Of a stretch of 64,000 bases of DNA, positions 25,979 through 37,775 are shown piece by piece. The stretch spans positions 7,993,331-8,057,330 of the forward strand of contig CM025853.1 of NCBI GenBank assembly GCA_003952965.2, in the 5' to 3' direction. Made by a program: the position numbers and the translations under genes. The stretch comes from Morella rubra. Its lineage: Eukaryota; Streptophyta; Magnoliopsida; Fagales; Myricaceae. The notes under the pieces were generated by a model. It ran no database searches. It was given only the letters and a program-made list of their open reading frames with translations, and had not been told where the DNA came from. Position 1 is the first letter of the stretch. The number at the start of each line of letters is the position of its first letter.

Positions 25979-26219
25979 TGTCAGGAGCTAAGTGTGCACG
26001 CACAACTTGGCGAGATCATCGTCCCATTAGCAAGAAGGCTGCTGATCCGATGATGACCTTGGAGAGGCGAATGGAGTACTTGAGGGGCGGCCGATGGCCA
26101 AAGAGCTTCCAGTGACGCTCTCTGATTTTGATGAATTGTTGTATGAGGAGCGCACCCTCTACCCGCTCTTTGAGTACCATGGTTTCCTGCATCAGCTATT
26201 GTGGAAGTAGGGTTTTTAT
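25979..26219 (+). pseudogene. Accessory transposon ORF, 5' part (split by Copia)
   Basis: Begins with ATG at 25979 (MSGAKCARTTWRDHRP) and, after a frame change, reads LPVTLSDFDELLYEERTLYPLFEYHGFLH, ending at the Copia insertion. The continuation is at 39088. The pattern (a short basic N-terminus, then xLSDFD and a Phe/Tyr-rich segment) matches the layout of the SIRE accessory ORF at 27785-28978. The family is best described as the putative plant transposon protein domain (PF20167-like), by resemblance only. Confidence 0.5.
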
Positions 26220-27471
26220 TGTAAATCCTAGGATTAAGGCAACCCAGAGGGGGTGAATTGGGTTTCAAAACTTTTTTGAAACTCACCTTTAGAAAGTGTT
26301 TGCTAGCTATAAGTCTCACAAAGAGAAGTGATTGCAATATATTAAGAATATATATTGCAACTTAAATAGAGAAATAAAACTTAGAATAAGAAACTAATAG
26401 CACAATGTAATGAGATAAGGGAAGAGAAGCAAACACAAGATTTTTAGGTGGTTCGGCAAACCCGCCTACATCCACCCCTCAAGCTCCTTTACCGAGCCTT
26501 GAGGTTTTTCACTATGCTCCCTTCAACCAAAGGGAAAGCCTTCCTTACACTTGAGCTTGAGAAACACCTCTTCAAGCCTCAAGAACGAGTTTGAGAACAA
26601 ACCTCTCCAAACTCCTTCTTTTGATGAACAAACCTCACCAAAAGGAAACAAGAGAATCACTCTCTTAATAGTGTATAGGGATGAACAAAAATGCTCACTA
26701 AAACTCCCTTGATGGAGTAGATATTACAATGAGAAATTTCTATCTCTTAAGCTTCACACAACAACAAGGATGTGAAAGTGTTGATTATGTGTGAATGATG
26801 TTTGAACAAGGATTGAAAGGTTTTAGATCACTCTTAGCTTTGGCAAAATGATTTTGTTGTTCAGCAACTTTTAAAAGGCGTAGGAATGGCTTTATATAGG
26901 CCTCATAAGAAAAAAATAGCCGTTGGGAGTCGAGCTGTAAAAACTCTCGATGAACCGGTCGACCGCTACAGGTTTACGTTACACAACGGTCATAATGTCA
27001 GAAGTCATTTTTTTTAACTTTTTCAAACCAACCGGACACAGAACAAGGTCGACCGCTATACCAAGCCCGGTCGACCTCCTCAACTTAAGCACATGATCCG
27101 GTTGTTTTAAAAACACGATTTTGACCAACTTAAAATACCCAATTTTAAAGACTAACTTCCATAAGTATATAAAAGGTTTGGAGTTTAATTGGGATATTTT
27201 AAAGCCATTTAAAAACATTTTTAAATCTTCAAAACAAGAGGTAAAACATTTCATGCAAGTTTTGAAGAAATATGCAAGTGTTCAAATCCTTGTTAAAGAT
27301 GAAGACTTAGAGTTACAAAGATTACCCTAGCATCTTGAGTCTTCACTTTAAGAGCACTTCCATTGAAGGGGATGTTGCTTGATCGCTTCGTGCTCATTTT
27401 GGATCTTTGCTTCACATCTCAATTACTTCTATTGTTATCATCAAAACATTGATTGTGACTAAAGCCCAACA
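26220..27471 (-). repeat. 3' LTR of the SIRE-like Copia element
   Basis: Plus-strand edges TGTAAATCCTAGG and GCCCAACA. Closely similar to 37776-39087 over its whole length, with small indels (1252 against 1312 bp). Confidence 0.93.
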
Positions 27472-27784
27472 ATCTCCCCCTTTTGATGACAATAAATTAA
27501 TTGATCTTCCTTTTGTTGATCTTGTCTATCTTTTGTACTTTGATGTGGGGTTGTAAACATTTTAATACCTCAATGACAAAATGTTAGCATATAATATGAA
27601 TGAGATTGCGTATGAATAATAAAGAACTTTCATATCATAGAAGCAGTACATCAAAGTTTCAAAGGGGTGCAGAGATACAAAAAGAGACTATTCTCTCCCC
27701 CTTTGTCATCATAAAAAGGAAGTACATAAGCAAAGAAAAGAAAGAAAAATACAAAATACAAATGAAATGCATATGCAATGAAAA

Positions 27785-28978
27785 TCATGGAGGAGGAAAG
27801 CGGGCCATAAAAGTCCTCATCTCTGCAAAGAACTGCCTCTGCTCCTCTTGCATAGAAGTAAAACTGTCTTGAATGAACTTGTTCTGTGCCTCATGCATAG
27901 CAAGCATCCTCGCCTCGAAAGCAGTGAATCGAGTATCAGAGGAAGAGGGAAGGTCGGAATCTCTGGTAGGGGAAGGAATAATGGGAGGATCAGCAGCCAA
28001 ATCAGCATCTACATCAAACTCCATCGCCTCAGCATCTACCTCCTCACCCTCAGGCTCATCCTCAGCCTCAGCCACAGCATCACCTTCATCCTCATCACTA
28101 TCCTGACGCTTCGGCACCCAAGTATTTCTGGAAGTCCTTCTATAACCCATCCGGGTTAGGACCGTAGCGTCAAATTGTTCACACTTGGTCAAAGTGTCTC
28201 GCTCGCGAGAACTGAGTGCAACCCAAAATATCGAAATATCTTGGTAAACAGCAAGCCATATGGAAGATTCTTTTTAGACTCACATGCTGCTTCCATATGT
28301 TTGAGCATAATATAAGGAAGGTTGAACTTTCTCTCTTTCAGAAGTCGCTCAATCACGAAGACATCCATAAAAGTCACCTCCTCTCGGTGTCCACCCCGAG
28401 GAATCAGGTTATGGGTGCAGATCAAATGAAGTAACCTCGAACGTATGGATAGTTGGTTGGCATGGATCTTCCTAGGTGCATCTTCTGCCACACCATTACC
28501 TAGGAGGTAAACTAGGGCTTCTCCATAATCAAAGCCCTTACACACGGGCCAAGTTTTAAACTCATAGGCCCGAATCCCGACATGTGGGATACCCAAAATA
28601 TCTCCTAGAATAACTTCATTTAAAATAATATCCCGTCCTCCAACCATACTCTTCACGGTAAATAAACCTCCAGCTTCCCACCCACAGTCAAATTAGCAAA
28701 GAAAAGCCTAACATATTTGGGAAACACTTCGGTACCCATATCCAATAAATTCCTCAACCCTGCTTCACAAATGGACGCTCAATTTCAAAATCCGAAAGTG
28801 ATTCTACATTCACTTTCCTTCCCAACATGACTTTTCTCTTTGAAAAGTCATTGTAATACTTCTCAGCACATTCAGGATTACGGAAAAAATAATCAGGCTC
28901 ACCCGTTTGATCCGCTGAAGAACGAGAGGATCCAGCTCGCTCATTTCCAACCATGGCAGCATGCTTTGTCCTTGGCAT
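27785..28978 (-). pseudogene. Accessory ORF of the SIRE-like element (PF20167-like)
   Basis: Three minus-strand pieces (28978-28754, 28656-28189, 28192-27785), offset by two apparent frameshifts, make one protein of about 390 residues. The N-terminus is MPRTKHAAMVGNERAGS. The middle holds LSDFE, VRLFFANL, GIPHVGIRAYEF and ERKFNLPYIMLKHMEAA, a pattern I associate with the putative plant transposon protein domain. The C-terminus has an acidic linker (DEDEGDAVAEAEDEPEG) and a helix rich in Gln, Glu and Met that suggests a coiled coil. It lies between RNase H and the 3' LTR in the position of the env-like ORF of SIRE elements, but no signal peptide or membrane span is visible. Confidence 0.75.
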
Positions 28979-29540
28979 GATGATTGAGAGTGAGAAAATG
29001 AGAGGAAAAGGGCTGAAATGTGGAAATCTAGGGTTAGGGTTTCAAAGGGGGCCGAAATCCCTAATAAGTGAATGCTTGATGGATTTTGATGTGAATCCAC
29101 ACAAAAAGTGAGGGTTTTGGCCGAATTTGATGGGCTAAAATGATTGGGATGGATTATAGGATAGATTATGGTGTTTTGGGAGGGATTTGAGAGGGTTTGA
29201 GTCGAGAGAGGAGAAGCGGTTCACGTGAGAGAGGGTGCGGTCGACCAAAATGTGAACTGAGTATATATAGGCTCGACGAGGCGGTCGACCGCTTGGTGTA
29301 GCGGTTGATGACCATCGACCACTTGGTAGAACAAGTTCTACTAACCGGTCGACCGCTTCGTGTAGCGGTTCCGGGTCGGTCTACAGAGAACAGCCTTTGA
29401 AAAAATAAGCTTTTAGTGCCCAAAATGAAATGGAATGATGTATTTGATGAATGTCAAACATGTAACAATATATAAGGACATTCTAAACATGTTTAAAACA
29501 TCAAAACAATGAAAATCCATGGAAATCAATAAAAGACATA

Positions 29541-30976
29541 TCAAAGAGCATTTGCATCTAAAAACCCAATATCTCGTCTAAGATCACGAAATCTGTCATT
29601 ACTCAAGGGTTTTGTGAAAATATCAGCTAGTTGATGCTCAGTACTAATGAAATCAAGTGAGATGTCACCTTTTTGAATATGATCTCTTAGAAAATGATGT
29701 CTCACTTCAATGTGTTTAGTCCTTGAGTGTTGGATGGGATTCTTGGACAAGTTGATAGCACTAGTGTTATCACATTTGATGGGTATACTCTCAAATTCCA
29801 GTCCAAAATCTTTGAGAGTTTGTTTCATCCACAACACTTGAGCACAACAACTACCGGCCGCTATGTATTCCGCTTCGGTTGTTGATAAAGCAACCGAGTT
29901 TTGTTTCTTGCTACTCCAAGAAACTAAAGATGATCCTAGGAAATGACAAGTACCACTAGTACTTTTTCTCTCGACTTTGCACCCGCAAAGTCGGCATCGG
30001 AATAGCTTACTAGGTTCATGTGAGTGTCTCTAGGATACCAAAGTCCTAGGTCAATAGTACCCAAAAGATATCGAAAAATTCTTTTTACGGCACAAAATGA
30101 GATTCTTTAGGACATGCTTGGAATCTAGCACATAAACACACACTAAACATAATATCCGGCCTACTAGCCGTCAAATAGAGGAGAGCTCCAATCATACCTC
30201 TATATTTGGTGATGTCCACCTTTTTACCTTTTTCATCCGCATCAAGCTTTAGCGATGTGCTCATTGGTGTTTCCGCCACTTTCAAGTTCTCCATTCCAAA
30301 GCGTTTGAGTAGATCCTTTATATACTTGGCTTGGTTTATGAAGATTCCTTCTTTGGATTGCTTGATTTGTAGTCCAAGGAAGAAGTTAAGCTCACCCATC
30401 ATACTCATCTCAAACTCTTCATGCATAAATTTGGAAAATTCTTGACAAAGAGAATCATTAGTAGCACCGAATATGATGTCATCCACATAAATTTGCACAA
30501 TTATGATATCATTGTTTTTGGACTTGGTGAAAAGTGTTGTGTCAACTTTACCCATGGAAAAACCTTTTTCAACAAGGAAAGTTTTAAGTCTATCATACCA
30601 AGCTCTAGGAGCTTGCTTTAGTCCATACAAAGCCTTTTTTAATTTGAAAACAAATTTTGGATAAGCTTCATTTTGAAAACCTTGTGGTTGTTCTACATAG
30701 ACTTCTTCCATGATAAATCCATTCAAGAAAGCACTTTTCACATCCATTTGATAAAGCATAAAATTTTTATAACAAGCAAAGGCCAAAAGCATTCTAATTG
30801 ATTCCAAACGTGCTACGGGTGCATATGTTTCATCATAATCAATTCCTTCTTCTTGATTATAGCCTTTAGCAACCAATCTAGCTTTGTTTCTAACAATAGT
30901 ACCGTGCTCATCAACCTTGTTCCTAAAGACCCATTTTGTGCCAATAATTGGTTAATCCTTAGGTCTAGGGACTAAA
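29541..30976 (-). pseudogene. Copia reverse transcriptase and RNase H, 3' part of pol
   Basis: The RT palm begins right of this segment and continues [22 protein letters not shown] (30876 downward). [10 protein letters not shown] holds the first catalytic Asp and YVDDIIFG (near 30480) the catalytic pair. A frameshift near 30085 separates RT from the tail that leads to RNase H (29837-29541, with KHIEVRHHFLRDHI and QLADIFTKPL). A TAA replaces a Gln codon near 30955. The reading frame is cut at 30977 by the LTR-like insertion and resumes beyond 34418. Confidence 0.88.
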
Positions 30977-31740
30977 TGTCACGCCCCGAATGCTAGCTCC
31001 TCGAGGCTATGACAGCCGCGAGCATTCCCAACAAGGAACACTCCAGCGAACGTACTAAATTCTTGCAGCGGATTTTTTTTTTTTTTTTTTTGCTAGCAAT
31101 TAACGCGCATACGAAACTTGGGATCCTATTTCTACTACTTGCATCTCGATCAATGACTTGAAGTAATTAATTACAACACAGTCTCAAAATACCAATCGGT
31201 TAAAAATCTTAAACTTTACTAGGCCGAATAACCCATGACCACCACACATCGGAGGCTCATGTCGGCTCTTTCAAAAATTATATCTAAACTTTAATGAAAT
31301 AACAAAAAGGAAGAGGATTCTCGTCGGTCCCTCTTCTAGGTTCCCCTGAAATATTGTCTGGAATGATACAATTTAAAACTGTGAGTCGAAAGACTCAGTA
31401 AGGGTTTATATGCAATAAATAATGCATGTCTTGCATAAATCATGGATGCACATTGATGCTTGCATATGCATGAGACAACGTACTTGATCTTAAAAAAACA
31501 TGCTTGCTTGAAAATTCTTTAATTTCTTTCTTGATTGGGCAACTTATCACGCTCCATTTACCCCTGAAGTCAGGGTTGTGCGTTCCTTTCGGAACTATTC
31601 CCTTTTTCCCTTGGGAACACATCATTTGGTTGAGCTAGCCCTTGTTGTGGCCCCAGGCCTGATGGCTAGACTCAACCCTTAGAGGTTCACACCTTCTTGC
31701 AAGCATCCTTCAGTGTGATTGCACATACCTCGGGACCTAC

Positions 31741-31822
31741 CCATCCTTCTCTCATTCGTCCTTCGGAGTGGGTGCCCCTTAGGAGTCATCCATCCTTCTC
31801 GCATTCGTCCTTCGGAGTGGAT
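31741..31822. repeat. Internal 48-bp tandem duplication
   Basis: CCATCCTTCTCTCATTCG at 31741 recurs at 31789 with one or two changes, each followed by TCCTTCGGAGTGG. Lies inside the nested insertion. Confidence 0.85.
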
Positions 31823-33680
31823 GTCCTATCTTATTGGTACGGTACCGACCGTCTTATTTAGTCCTTTAACTTGACTTGTGATAACATACTTATCATTTTT
31901 CATTTGCACAAAAACTTATTGCTCATGTCATGAAATGCATAATGCTTGATAATGAGAAATCATAATACTCTCATGCTTTCATTTGCACAAAATTTCTTTT
32001 TCATTCAGAAAATCATGCAAATGCTCATGTCATGCCATGCTTGATATGCTTATGATAAATATTCATGCTGTGTATCATTCCAGTTTTTGGAAAAACGTAA
32101 GTTTCTACTTACAAATTCCACTTACCTCCGTCCACTTGAGCGAATGGCAGCACCTTGCCTACAATTGATTCATACTAATGTCATTTATAGGTTACTAGAT
32201 GTAGAGAATAGTCATTCAATTATTCACAACATCATACAAAATCACCCCCATATTTCTTGACTTTCCAATGGTGATCCTACAATGCAAAGTTATTCTAAGG
32301 ATGCCGAAGCCATAAGAATTGGATTCTAAACTGATCCTTACACTAATTTTCATAACATATCAAAATTCTAAGTAATTTGAAGCTCATTTGCCACTCAAAA
32401 CATTTACCCGAAAATACAAGCTGCTGAGGACGTCCAAGCGGGCAGCCCCGACGTCTCCAACTTAAAAATTCATAACTTCAAAACATGGCTCCAAATTACA
32501 TGAAATTTATTTTGAAATATTCAGCTTTCATAGGTCAAGATTGGGGGTAAAATTCACAACAGCAGAATTTCTATACATTTTCACAAACACTTCATATTAG
32601 GCGAAAATCCTACAACAACACTGTTGCTGTTCCAGCTCGGCCTTCCATTTTCAAAATACACAACTCATTCATTACACCTCTAAATCACACGAAATTTACC
32701 TTAAAATGTTCTTCTTTCAAAACTTAAAATTCAAGACCAAACTCGTAAAATTTGGACTTAAATGATCACTCAAAAGGTATCCGAAATGAGCTAACATTCC
32801 GGACGTGCAAGGCTGCTGGCAGCTTGACGTCCGGGCCTTGAACAACGCATATCTCACTCGATAGTTATCGGAATCATCCAAGGTATGGCTTAAAATCTTC
32901 CTATTTCCTAGGCCTACAATCTAGGATCCTCTTAAGATCAAGGATAAGCACAAGTGCATCAGAACACACTCCAAATTCGAGTCTTGAAATCTGCAGAGGT
33001 TAAATTTCAGCAACAACAATGATCTTCTCAACCTTCCATCCTCCAACAACCAAAACCCTAATCTCTTCATGTCACAACCAATCATCCAAGGCTAATTTAA
33101 CATCCCATAACAGCAACCATTCTCTCACATTCTTCCCTCTTAACAACTCCAATTCAAAGTTTACAACAAAACCATGATTCATCTTCATCAAGCTAAAACT
33201 ATTGCATTTACCCATTTCTTTTTTTATCAAACACCTAGGTGCATTATTGATCCTCTTGCATATTTTTCAGATCTGACCATCTAACACTTAGGGCTTGGTG
33301 GTTCTCAACAAGACTAACATGCATAAACTAACACATCAAGCCAATAAATTCGGCCATACAACACCAACTTTCAGCCCTCTTTAGCTTTTTATCAAACACT
33401 TAGGGTTCATAAATGGTTTCTCTTGAGTAGATTTCCAGATCTGGCCATATTTCCCCATGTTTTCATGTAAGATATACTACCCTTAAATACTAGCAAGATC
33501 TACCTAAACACCCAAGAACACAAAGGAGAAAACAACCTAGACAACTACCAAAACAACAACCAACCATTAAAAGAAAACAAGAAGAAATGGGAGAGATGGG
33601 GTAGTGATTTTCGGCCAGCAAGGGCCGGATTTTACCTTTATGTTTCTCCTCTTTCTCTTCTCCTTCTTCTCCCCTTCTTT

Positions 33681-33712
33681 CTTCTTCTTCTTCTTCTTCT
33701 TCTTCTTCTTCC
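33681..33712. repeat. (CTT)n microsatellite
   Basis: About ten CTT units inside a wider pyrimidine-rich tract (33650-33712). The minus-strand Glu-rich open frame at 33490-33945 is this repeat translated. Confidence 0.9.
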
Positions 33713-34026
33713 TTCTCGGTTGGGTGTCTTAGGCAAGTGAGATGTGCGGTTTTTCTAGGGCAAGGGGAGTGAAATGCGCAAAAGAGGGGGGGGAAGGGGT
33801 TTAGGCGTGTTTGCTTTGGGGGGGGGAAAAGACAAGGCTGCCCCCCCCTTTTTCCCTCTTTCACGTGATTCCCCCCTCTTTCTTTTCTTTCTTTTTTTTT
33901 TTTTTTTCCAGCTACCATATAAATTCCCAAATCATGCCTTCCCATTTTAAACCCTAAGTCTCACACATTTTCAAGGTTAAAGCCCTAATTAAATTCTTCC
34001 CATATCTTCCAAATATTGTAACTTAG

Positions 34027-34256
34027 GACATATTCCATTAATTAAAATAATTAGCCTAAATAATTAGCCTAATTAATCTCAATTACTCAAACTTTAACAA
34101 TTACAAAGACATATCCCATTAATTGAAATAATTAGCCTAAAATAATTAGCCTAATTAATCTCAATTACTCAAACTTTAACAATTACAAAGACATATCCAA
34201 TTAATTGAAATAATTAGCCTAATTAATCTCAATTACTCAAACTTAACAATTACAAA
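34027..34256. repeat. Three tandem units of 67-82 bp
   Basis: Units start at 34027, 34108 and 34190 with GACATATYCM and contain AATTAGCCTAATTAATCTC. The third has lost an AATTAGCC sub-block. Within the nested insertion, near its right end. Confidence 0.92.
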
Positions 34257-34423
34257 TAATATAACATTTAAATCCTAGCTTAAAACTCATAAAGCTAGGG
34301 AAAATTTCAACTAGACATAACGTTAGATTAATCTCCCCATAACATGCCTCTCTCAAAATTAGCGTAATAATAATAATAATTGGAGCATAAAATGAAAGAA
34401 TAAGGTTGGGATCTCACAGATAA

Positions 34424-36076
34424 GTTCCCAAACTTGATTTTCTCTCAAATTGTTTAACTCTTATTGTATTGCCAAAATCCAACTTTCGTCGTTTTCGGCT
34501 TCAAGAAAAGTTTTTGGTTCAATTTGAGACACAAATGCAAGATGATTACAAATATTTCTAAGTGAAGCTCTAGTTCTAGTTCCATGAGAGGGATCACCAA
34601 TAATTAACTCTTGAGGGTGACTAGTAGCATACCTCCATTCTTTAGGGAGTTCTTGTGAAGTACCTTCTCCTTGCAATGGTTGAATAATTTCTTCACTTGG
34701 ATTGAGCTTCCTTGTTTTGAGTGGGGTTATCCTTGATCTCAAGTTCTTCCATCTCCCCCTCAATATCTTCAATATCTACACTTGCATTTTTCTCAAACGG
34801 ACCATTAGTTTCATCAAAAGTGATATGCATTGATTCTTCAACACAAAGAGTCCTTTTGTTATAAACTCTATAAGCTTTACTCGAATTAGAGTATCCAAGG
34901 AAAATTCCAACATCGGTTTTAGAATCAAATTTTCCAAGGTTGTCTTTGGTATTTAAAATGAAGCATTTACAACCAAAAACTTTGAAATAATGGATGTTGG
35001 GTTTTCTATCTTTCCAAAGCTCATAAGGAGTTTTCTTCAAAGTGGGTCTCATAGAAACTCTATTCAAAACATAGCAAGAGTGTTGACGGCCTCGGCCCAA
35101 AAATATTTTGGTAACTTATTTTCATTCAAAATAGTTCTTGCCATCTCTTGAATAGTTCTATTCTTTCTCTCAACAACTCCATTTTGTTGAGGAGTTCTAG
35201 GTGTTGAAAAATTATGCTCATAACCATTCATGCTACAAAAAGATTCAAACTTCTCATTTACGAATTCACCACCATGGTCACTTCTAATGGCCACAATGGT
35301 GTATCCTTTTGCATTTTGCACCCTTTTTGAGAATTTAATGAACTCATGAATGGCTTCATCTTTTGAAGCTAAAAACAAAATCCAAGTAAACCTAGAGTAG
35401 TCATCCACAATTACAAAGGCATAGGACTTTCCACCAAGACTTTGAATTCTTGATGGACCAAATAAATCCAAATGAAGTAATTGTAGAGGTCTACTAGTTG
35501 AAATGAAGTTTTTGGATTTAAAAGAGGTTTTCACTTGTTTTCCCATTTGACAAGCTTCACAAACTTGGTCTTTTTCAAAATTCAATTTAGGTAGCCCATT
35601 CACAAGATCATGCTTAGAGATTTTCAAAATTTGATGCTTGCATGACCCAATCTTCTATGCCATAGCCAACTATCATTTACATTGACCAAGACAATTATCC
35701 ACACAAGCATTTTGATCAATGTCAATCTTGTACACATTTGAGTTCCTATGGCCAATAAACAATAATTTTCCATCTATGACATTTTCAATAAGGCATCGAG
35801 AAGATTCAAATATAACTCTATAACCTTTATCACAAAGTTGACTAATACTAAGCAAGTTATGCTTCAATTTATCAACCAATAGGACATTTTCAATTAAAGG
35901 AAGAGAGTTACCACCAATATTACCTATACCAATGATTTTCCCTTTGAGTTGTCGCCAAATGTTACATTTCCACCTTTGATGGTTGATAGGCTTGAGAATC
36001 TTGATGGGTCACCGGTCATGTGTCTTGAACAACCACTATCCAAGAACCAACTATTGCATTTCTTTTTCCTTGAATC
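34424..36076 (-). pseudogene. Copia protease and integrase, 5' part of pol
   Basis: The protease motif FLDSGCSRHMTGD lies near 36010-36045 (DSG at 36032-36040). A gag-pre-integrase region (NLLSISQLCDKGYRV at about 35840) and zinc-binding VCEACQMGK (35540) follow. The integrase core has LHLDLFGP, SDHGGEF and ERKNRT (35480-35150), covering the D, D, E residues. The last part has the conserved FLGYSNSSKAYRVYN and a stop (TAA) replacing a Glu codon at 34461. Frameshifts near 35670, 35070 and 34700 break the frame. The nested insertion starts just after. Confidence 0.88.
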
Positions 36077-37720
36077 CTACAAAACAAAATCAAGATGAAG
36101 CTTTTGGTACCCAAACCTTTTTGGGTCCATTTGGGTTAGCATAGTTCCCTTTGGAACCCATATCTTTCTAAGAGCTTTGCATCCAAGTTTCTTGAGAGGA
36201 CAATCAAATATTAGATGTCCATTCTTGTTGCAAAAGTTACAAGTATGAAGAGATTCATTTGAGGATTTAGCTTTGACAAAGAAGTTTTTGAAATACTTTT
36301 CATTTTTATGAGGCTTGTAGCCTAATCCACTTTTGTCAAAAACACATCTTTGATGGTTGAGAATGTTCTCCAAAGCTTTGCTTCCTTGAGTGAATTTTTC
36401 AAGAATAGTGTTTTGACGAGTAACCTTATCTTTGAAAGCTTTGTTCTCAATTTCTAAAGTTGAAACTTTTAGTTTCAATTCCTCATTCTCTAGCTTCAAA
36501 TTTCCTTGTTCATCATTTAAGGAATCAAGGTCACTTGTAGCTAGTGAATGCTTCTTTTTCAAAACATTGTATTTGAGTTTAAGCTTTTCAAACGTAATGT
36601 ATAACTCATCAAAAGCATTTTCTAATTCATCATATGAAGGTTTTGAATCTTCAAGATCCGAGAAATATACCTCATCATCTTCTAGAGCCATGAAGCACAT
36701 GTTTGCGATTTCTCCCTCATCTTCTTCATCGGAGGAGCTTGAATCACTATCTTCCCAAGTAGCTTTCATAGCTTTCTTTTTGTATTTGAGAAGTGGACAA
36801 TCCGCCTTAATGTGACCGGGTTTCTTGCACTTGTAGCAAGTGATGTGGTCCTTCTTGTTATCCATCTTTGGGTATTCCTTCTTTGGCTCTTCTCTCTTGA
36901 AATCTTTGAAGTTCTTCCTTCCTTGCTTTCTCTTGAGGAAGTTTCTAAAATTCCTTGTCATGAGAGCAATATCCTCATCTCCACTATCATCATTATCTTC
37001 TTCAATCTCAACTACGGAGGATTTCAAGGCTATGCTTCTTCTTTTTGAACTTTCCTCCTCATGTCCCTTCATGGTGATTTCGTGAGTCATAAGGGATCCA
37101 ACAAGCTCTTCCAAAGGCAATTTGGTGAGGTCCTTTGCTTCTTGAATAGCGGTGACTTTGGCTTCCCAAGTCTTTGGTAGTGATCTAAGAACTTTTCTCA
37201 CCAAATCGGAGTTAGTGTACATTTTTCCAAGAGCATTTAAATCATTTACAATATTAGTAAATCTAGTAAGCATGTCACCAATGTTTTCTTCCGGTTTCAT
37301 TTTAAACAATTCATAGCTATGAACTAGCATGCTTATCTTAGATTCTTTCACTTGGTTTGTACCTTCATGAGTGATTTCTAAAGAATGCCAAATTTCTTTT
37401 GCACTAACACAAGTAGATATTCTATTGAATTCACTTCTCTCTAAAGCACAATAAAGAATGTTCATAGCTCTAGCATTCATAGAAATTTTCTTCTTGTCTT
37501 CATCGGTATACTCAACCACGGGCTTAGAGACAATTGTCTCACCTACGGCTTTCATAGGGTAGTGAGGTCCATTTAAAATACAAAGCCATAGATCAAAGTC
37601 AATGGATTGAAAATAAATTTTCATCCTTGCTTTCCAATAGGAGTAATCACTTCCATTGAAGGAAGGAGGTCTAGATGTTGAGAGTCCCTCAACATGAGAG
37701 TTGTTGCTTGAAGTTGCCAT
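36077..37720 (-). CDS. Copia gag polyprotein, open frame
   Basis: 547 codons from ATG at 37720 to a stop at 36077, the longest open frame in the window. The N-terminus holds the gag patterns YSYWKARMKIYFQ and EIWHSLEITHEGT (UBN2/DUF4219-type). Two CCHC zinc knuckles are present, CYKCKKPGHIKADC (near 36800) and CNFCNKNGHLIFDC (near 36200), separated by a Ser/Asp/Glu-rich linker and a coiled coil of about 90 residues. It would form the nucleocapsid shell and package element RNA. It lies 56 bp inside the 5' LTR and primer-binding site. An intact gag next to a broken pol suggests fairly recent insertion or chance survival. Confidence 0.9.
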   Translation of the reverse strand: MATSSNNSHVEGLSTSRPPSFNGSDYSYWKARMKIYFQSIDFDLWLCILNGPHYPMKAVGETIVSKPVVEYTDEDKKKISMNARAMNILYCALERSEFNRISTCVSAKEIWHSLEITHEGTNQVKESKISMLVHSYELFKMKPEENIGDMLTRFTNIVNDLNALGKMYTNSDLVRKVLRSLPKTWEAKVTAIQEAKDLTKLPLEELVGSLMTHEITMKGHEEESSKRRSIALKSSVVEIEEDNDDSGDEDIALMTRNFRNFLKRKQGRKNFKDFKREEPKKEYPKMDNKKDHITCYKCKKPGHIKADCPLLKYKKKAMKATWEDSDSSSSDEEDEGEIANMCFMALEDDEVYFSDLEDSKPSYDELENAFDELYITFEKLKLKYNVLKKKHSLATSDLDSLNDEQGNLKLENEELKLKVSTLEIENKAFKDKVTRQNTILEKFTQGSKALENILNHQRCVFDKSGLGYKPHKNEKYFKNFFVKAKSSNESLHTCNFCNKNGHLIFDCPLKKLGCKALRKIWVPKGTMLTQMDPKRFGYQKLHLDFVL

Positions 37721-37775
37721 TCTAACTCAAGATTGTTAAATCTTGCTAAAGAGAGCACCAAGCTTTGATACCAAT

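Larger units (their letters stand above)
30977..34418. mobile_element. Nested 3.4-kb solo-LTR-like insertion
   Basis: Starts TGTCACGCCCCGAATGC and ends GGGATCTCACA, giving TG...CA ends. The Copia pol frame stops in NQVWEL at its right edge and resumes as VPRPKD at its left edge, which proves an insertion. Flanks CTAAA and GATAA share 3 of 5 bases, a poor duplication. The interior is non-coding: a poly-T run (31073-31091), a 48-bp duplication (31741 and 31789), a long CTT-rich tract (33650-33712) and three 67-82-bp units (34027-34256). Length and lack of ORFs suggest a solo long LTR of a Gypsy element or a non-autonomous element; which one is unresolved. Confidence 0.75.

Noticed and set aside
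33490..33945. 151-codon minus-strand frame rich in Glu
   Set aside because: It is the CTT repeat and adjoining G/C runs translated; no domain and it lies in a transposon.
34461..34772. Separate 103-codon gene
   Set aside because: It is the linker between integrase and RT of the SIRE-like Copia in a shifted frame, not a gene of its own.
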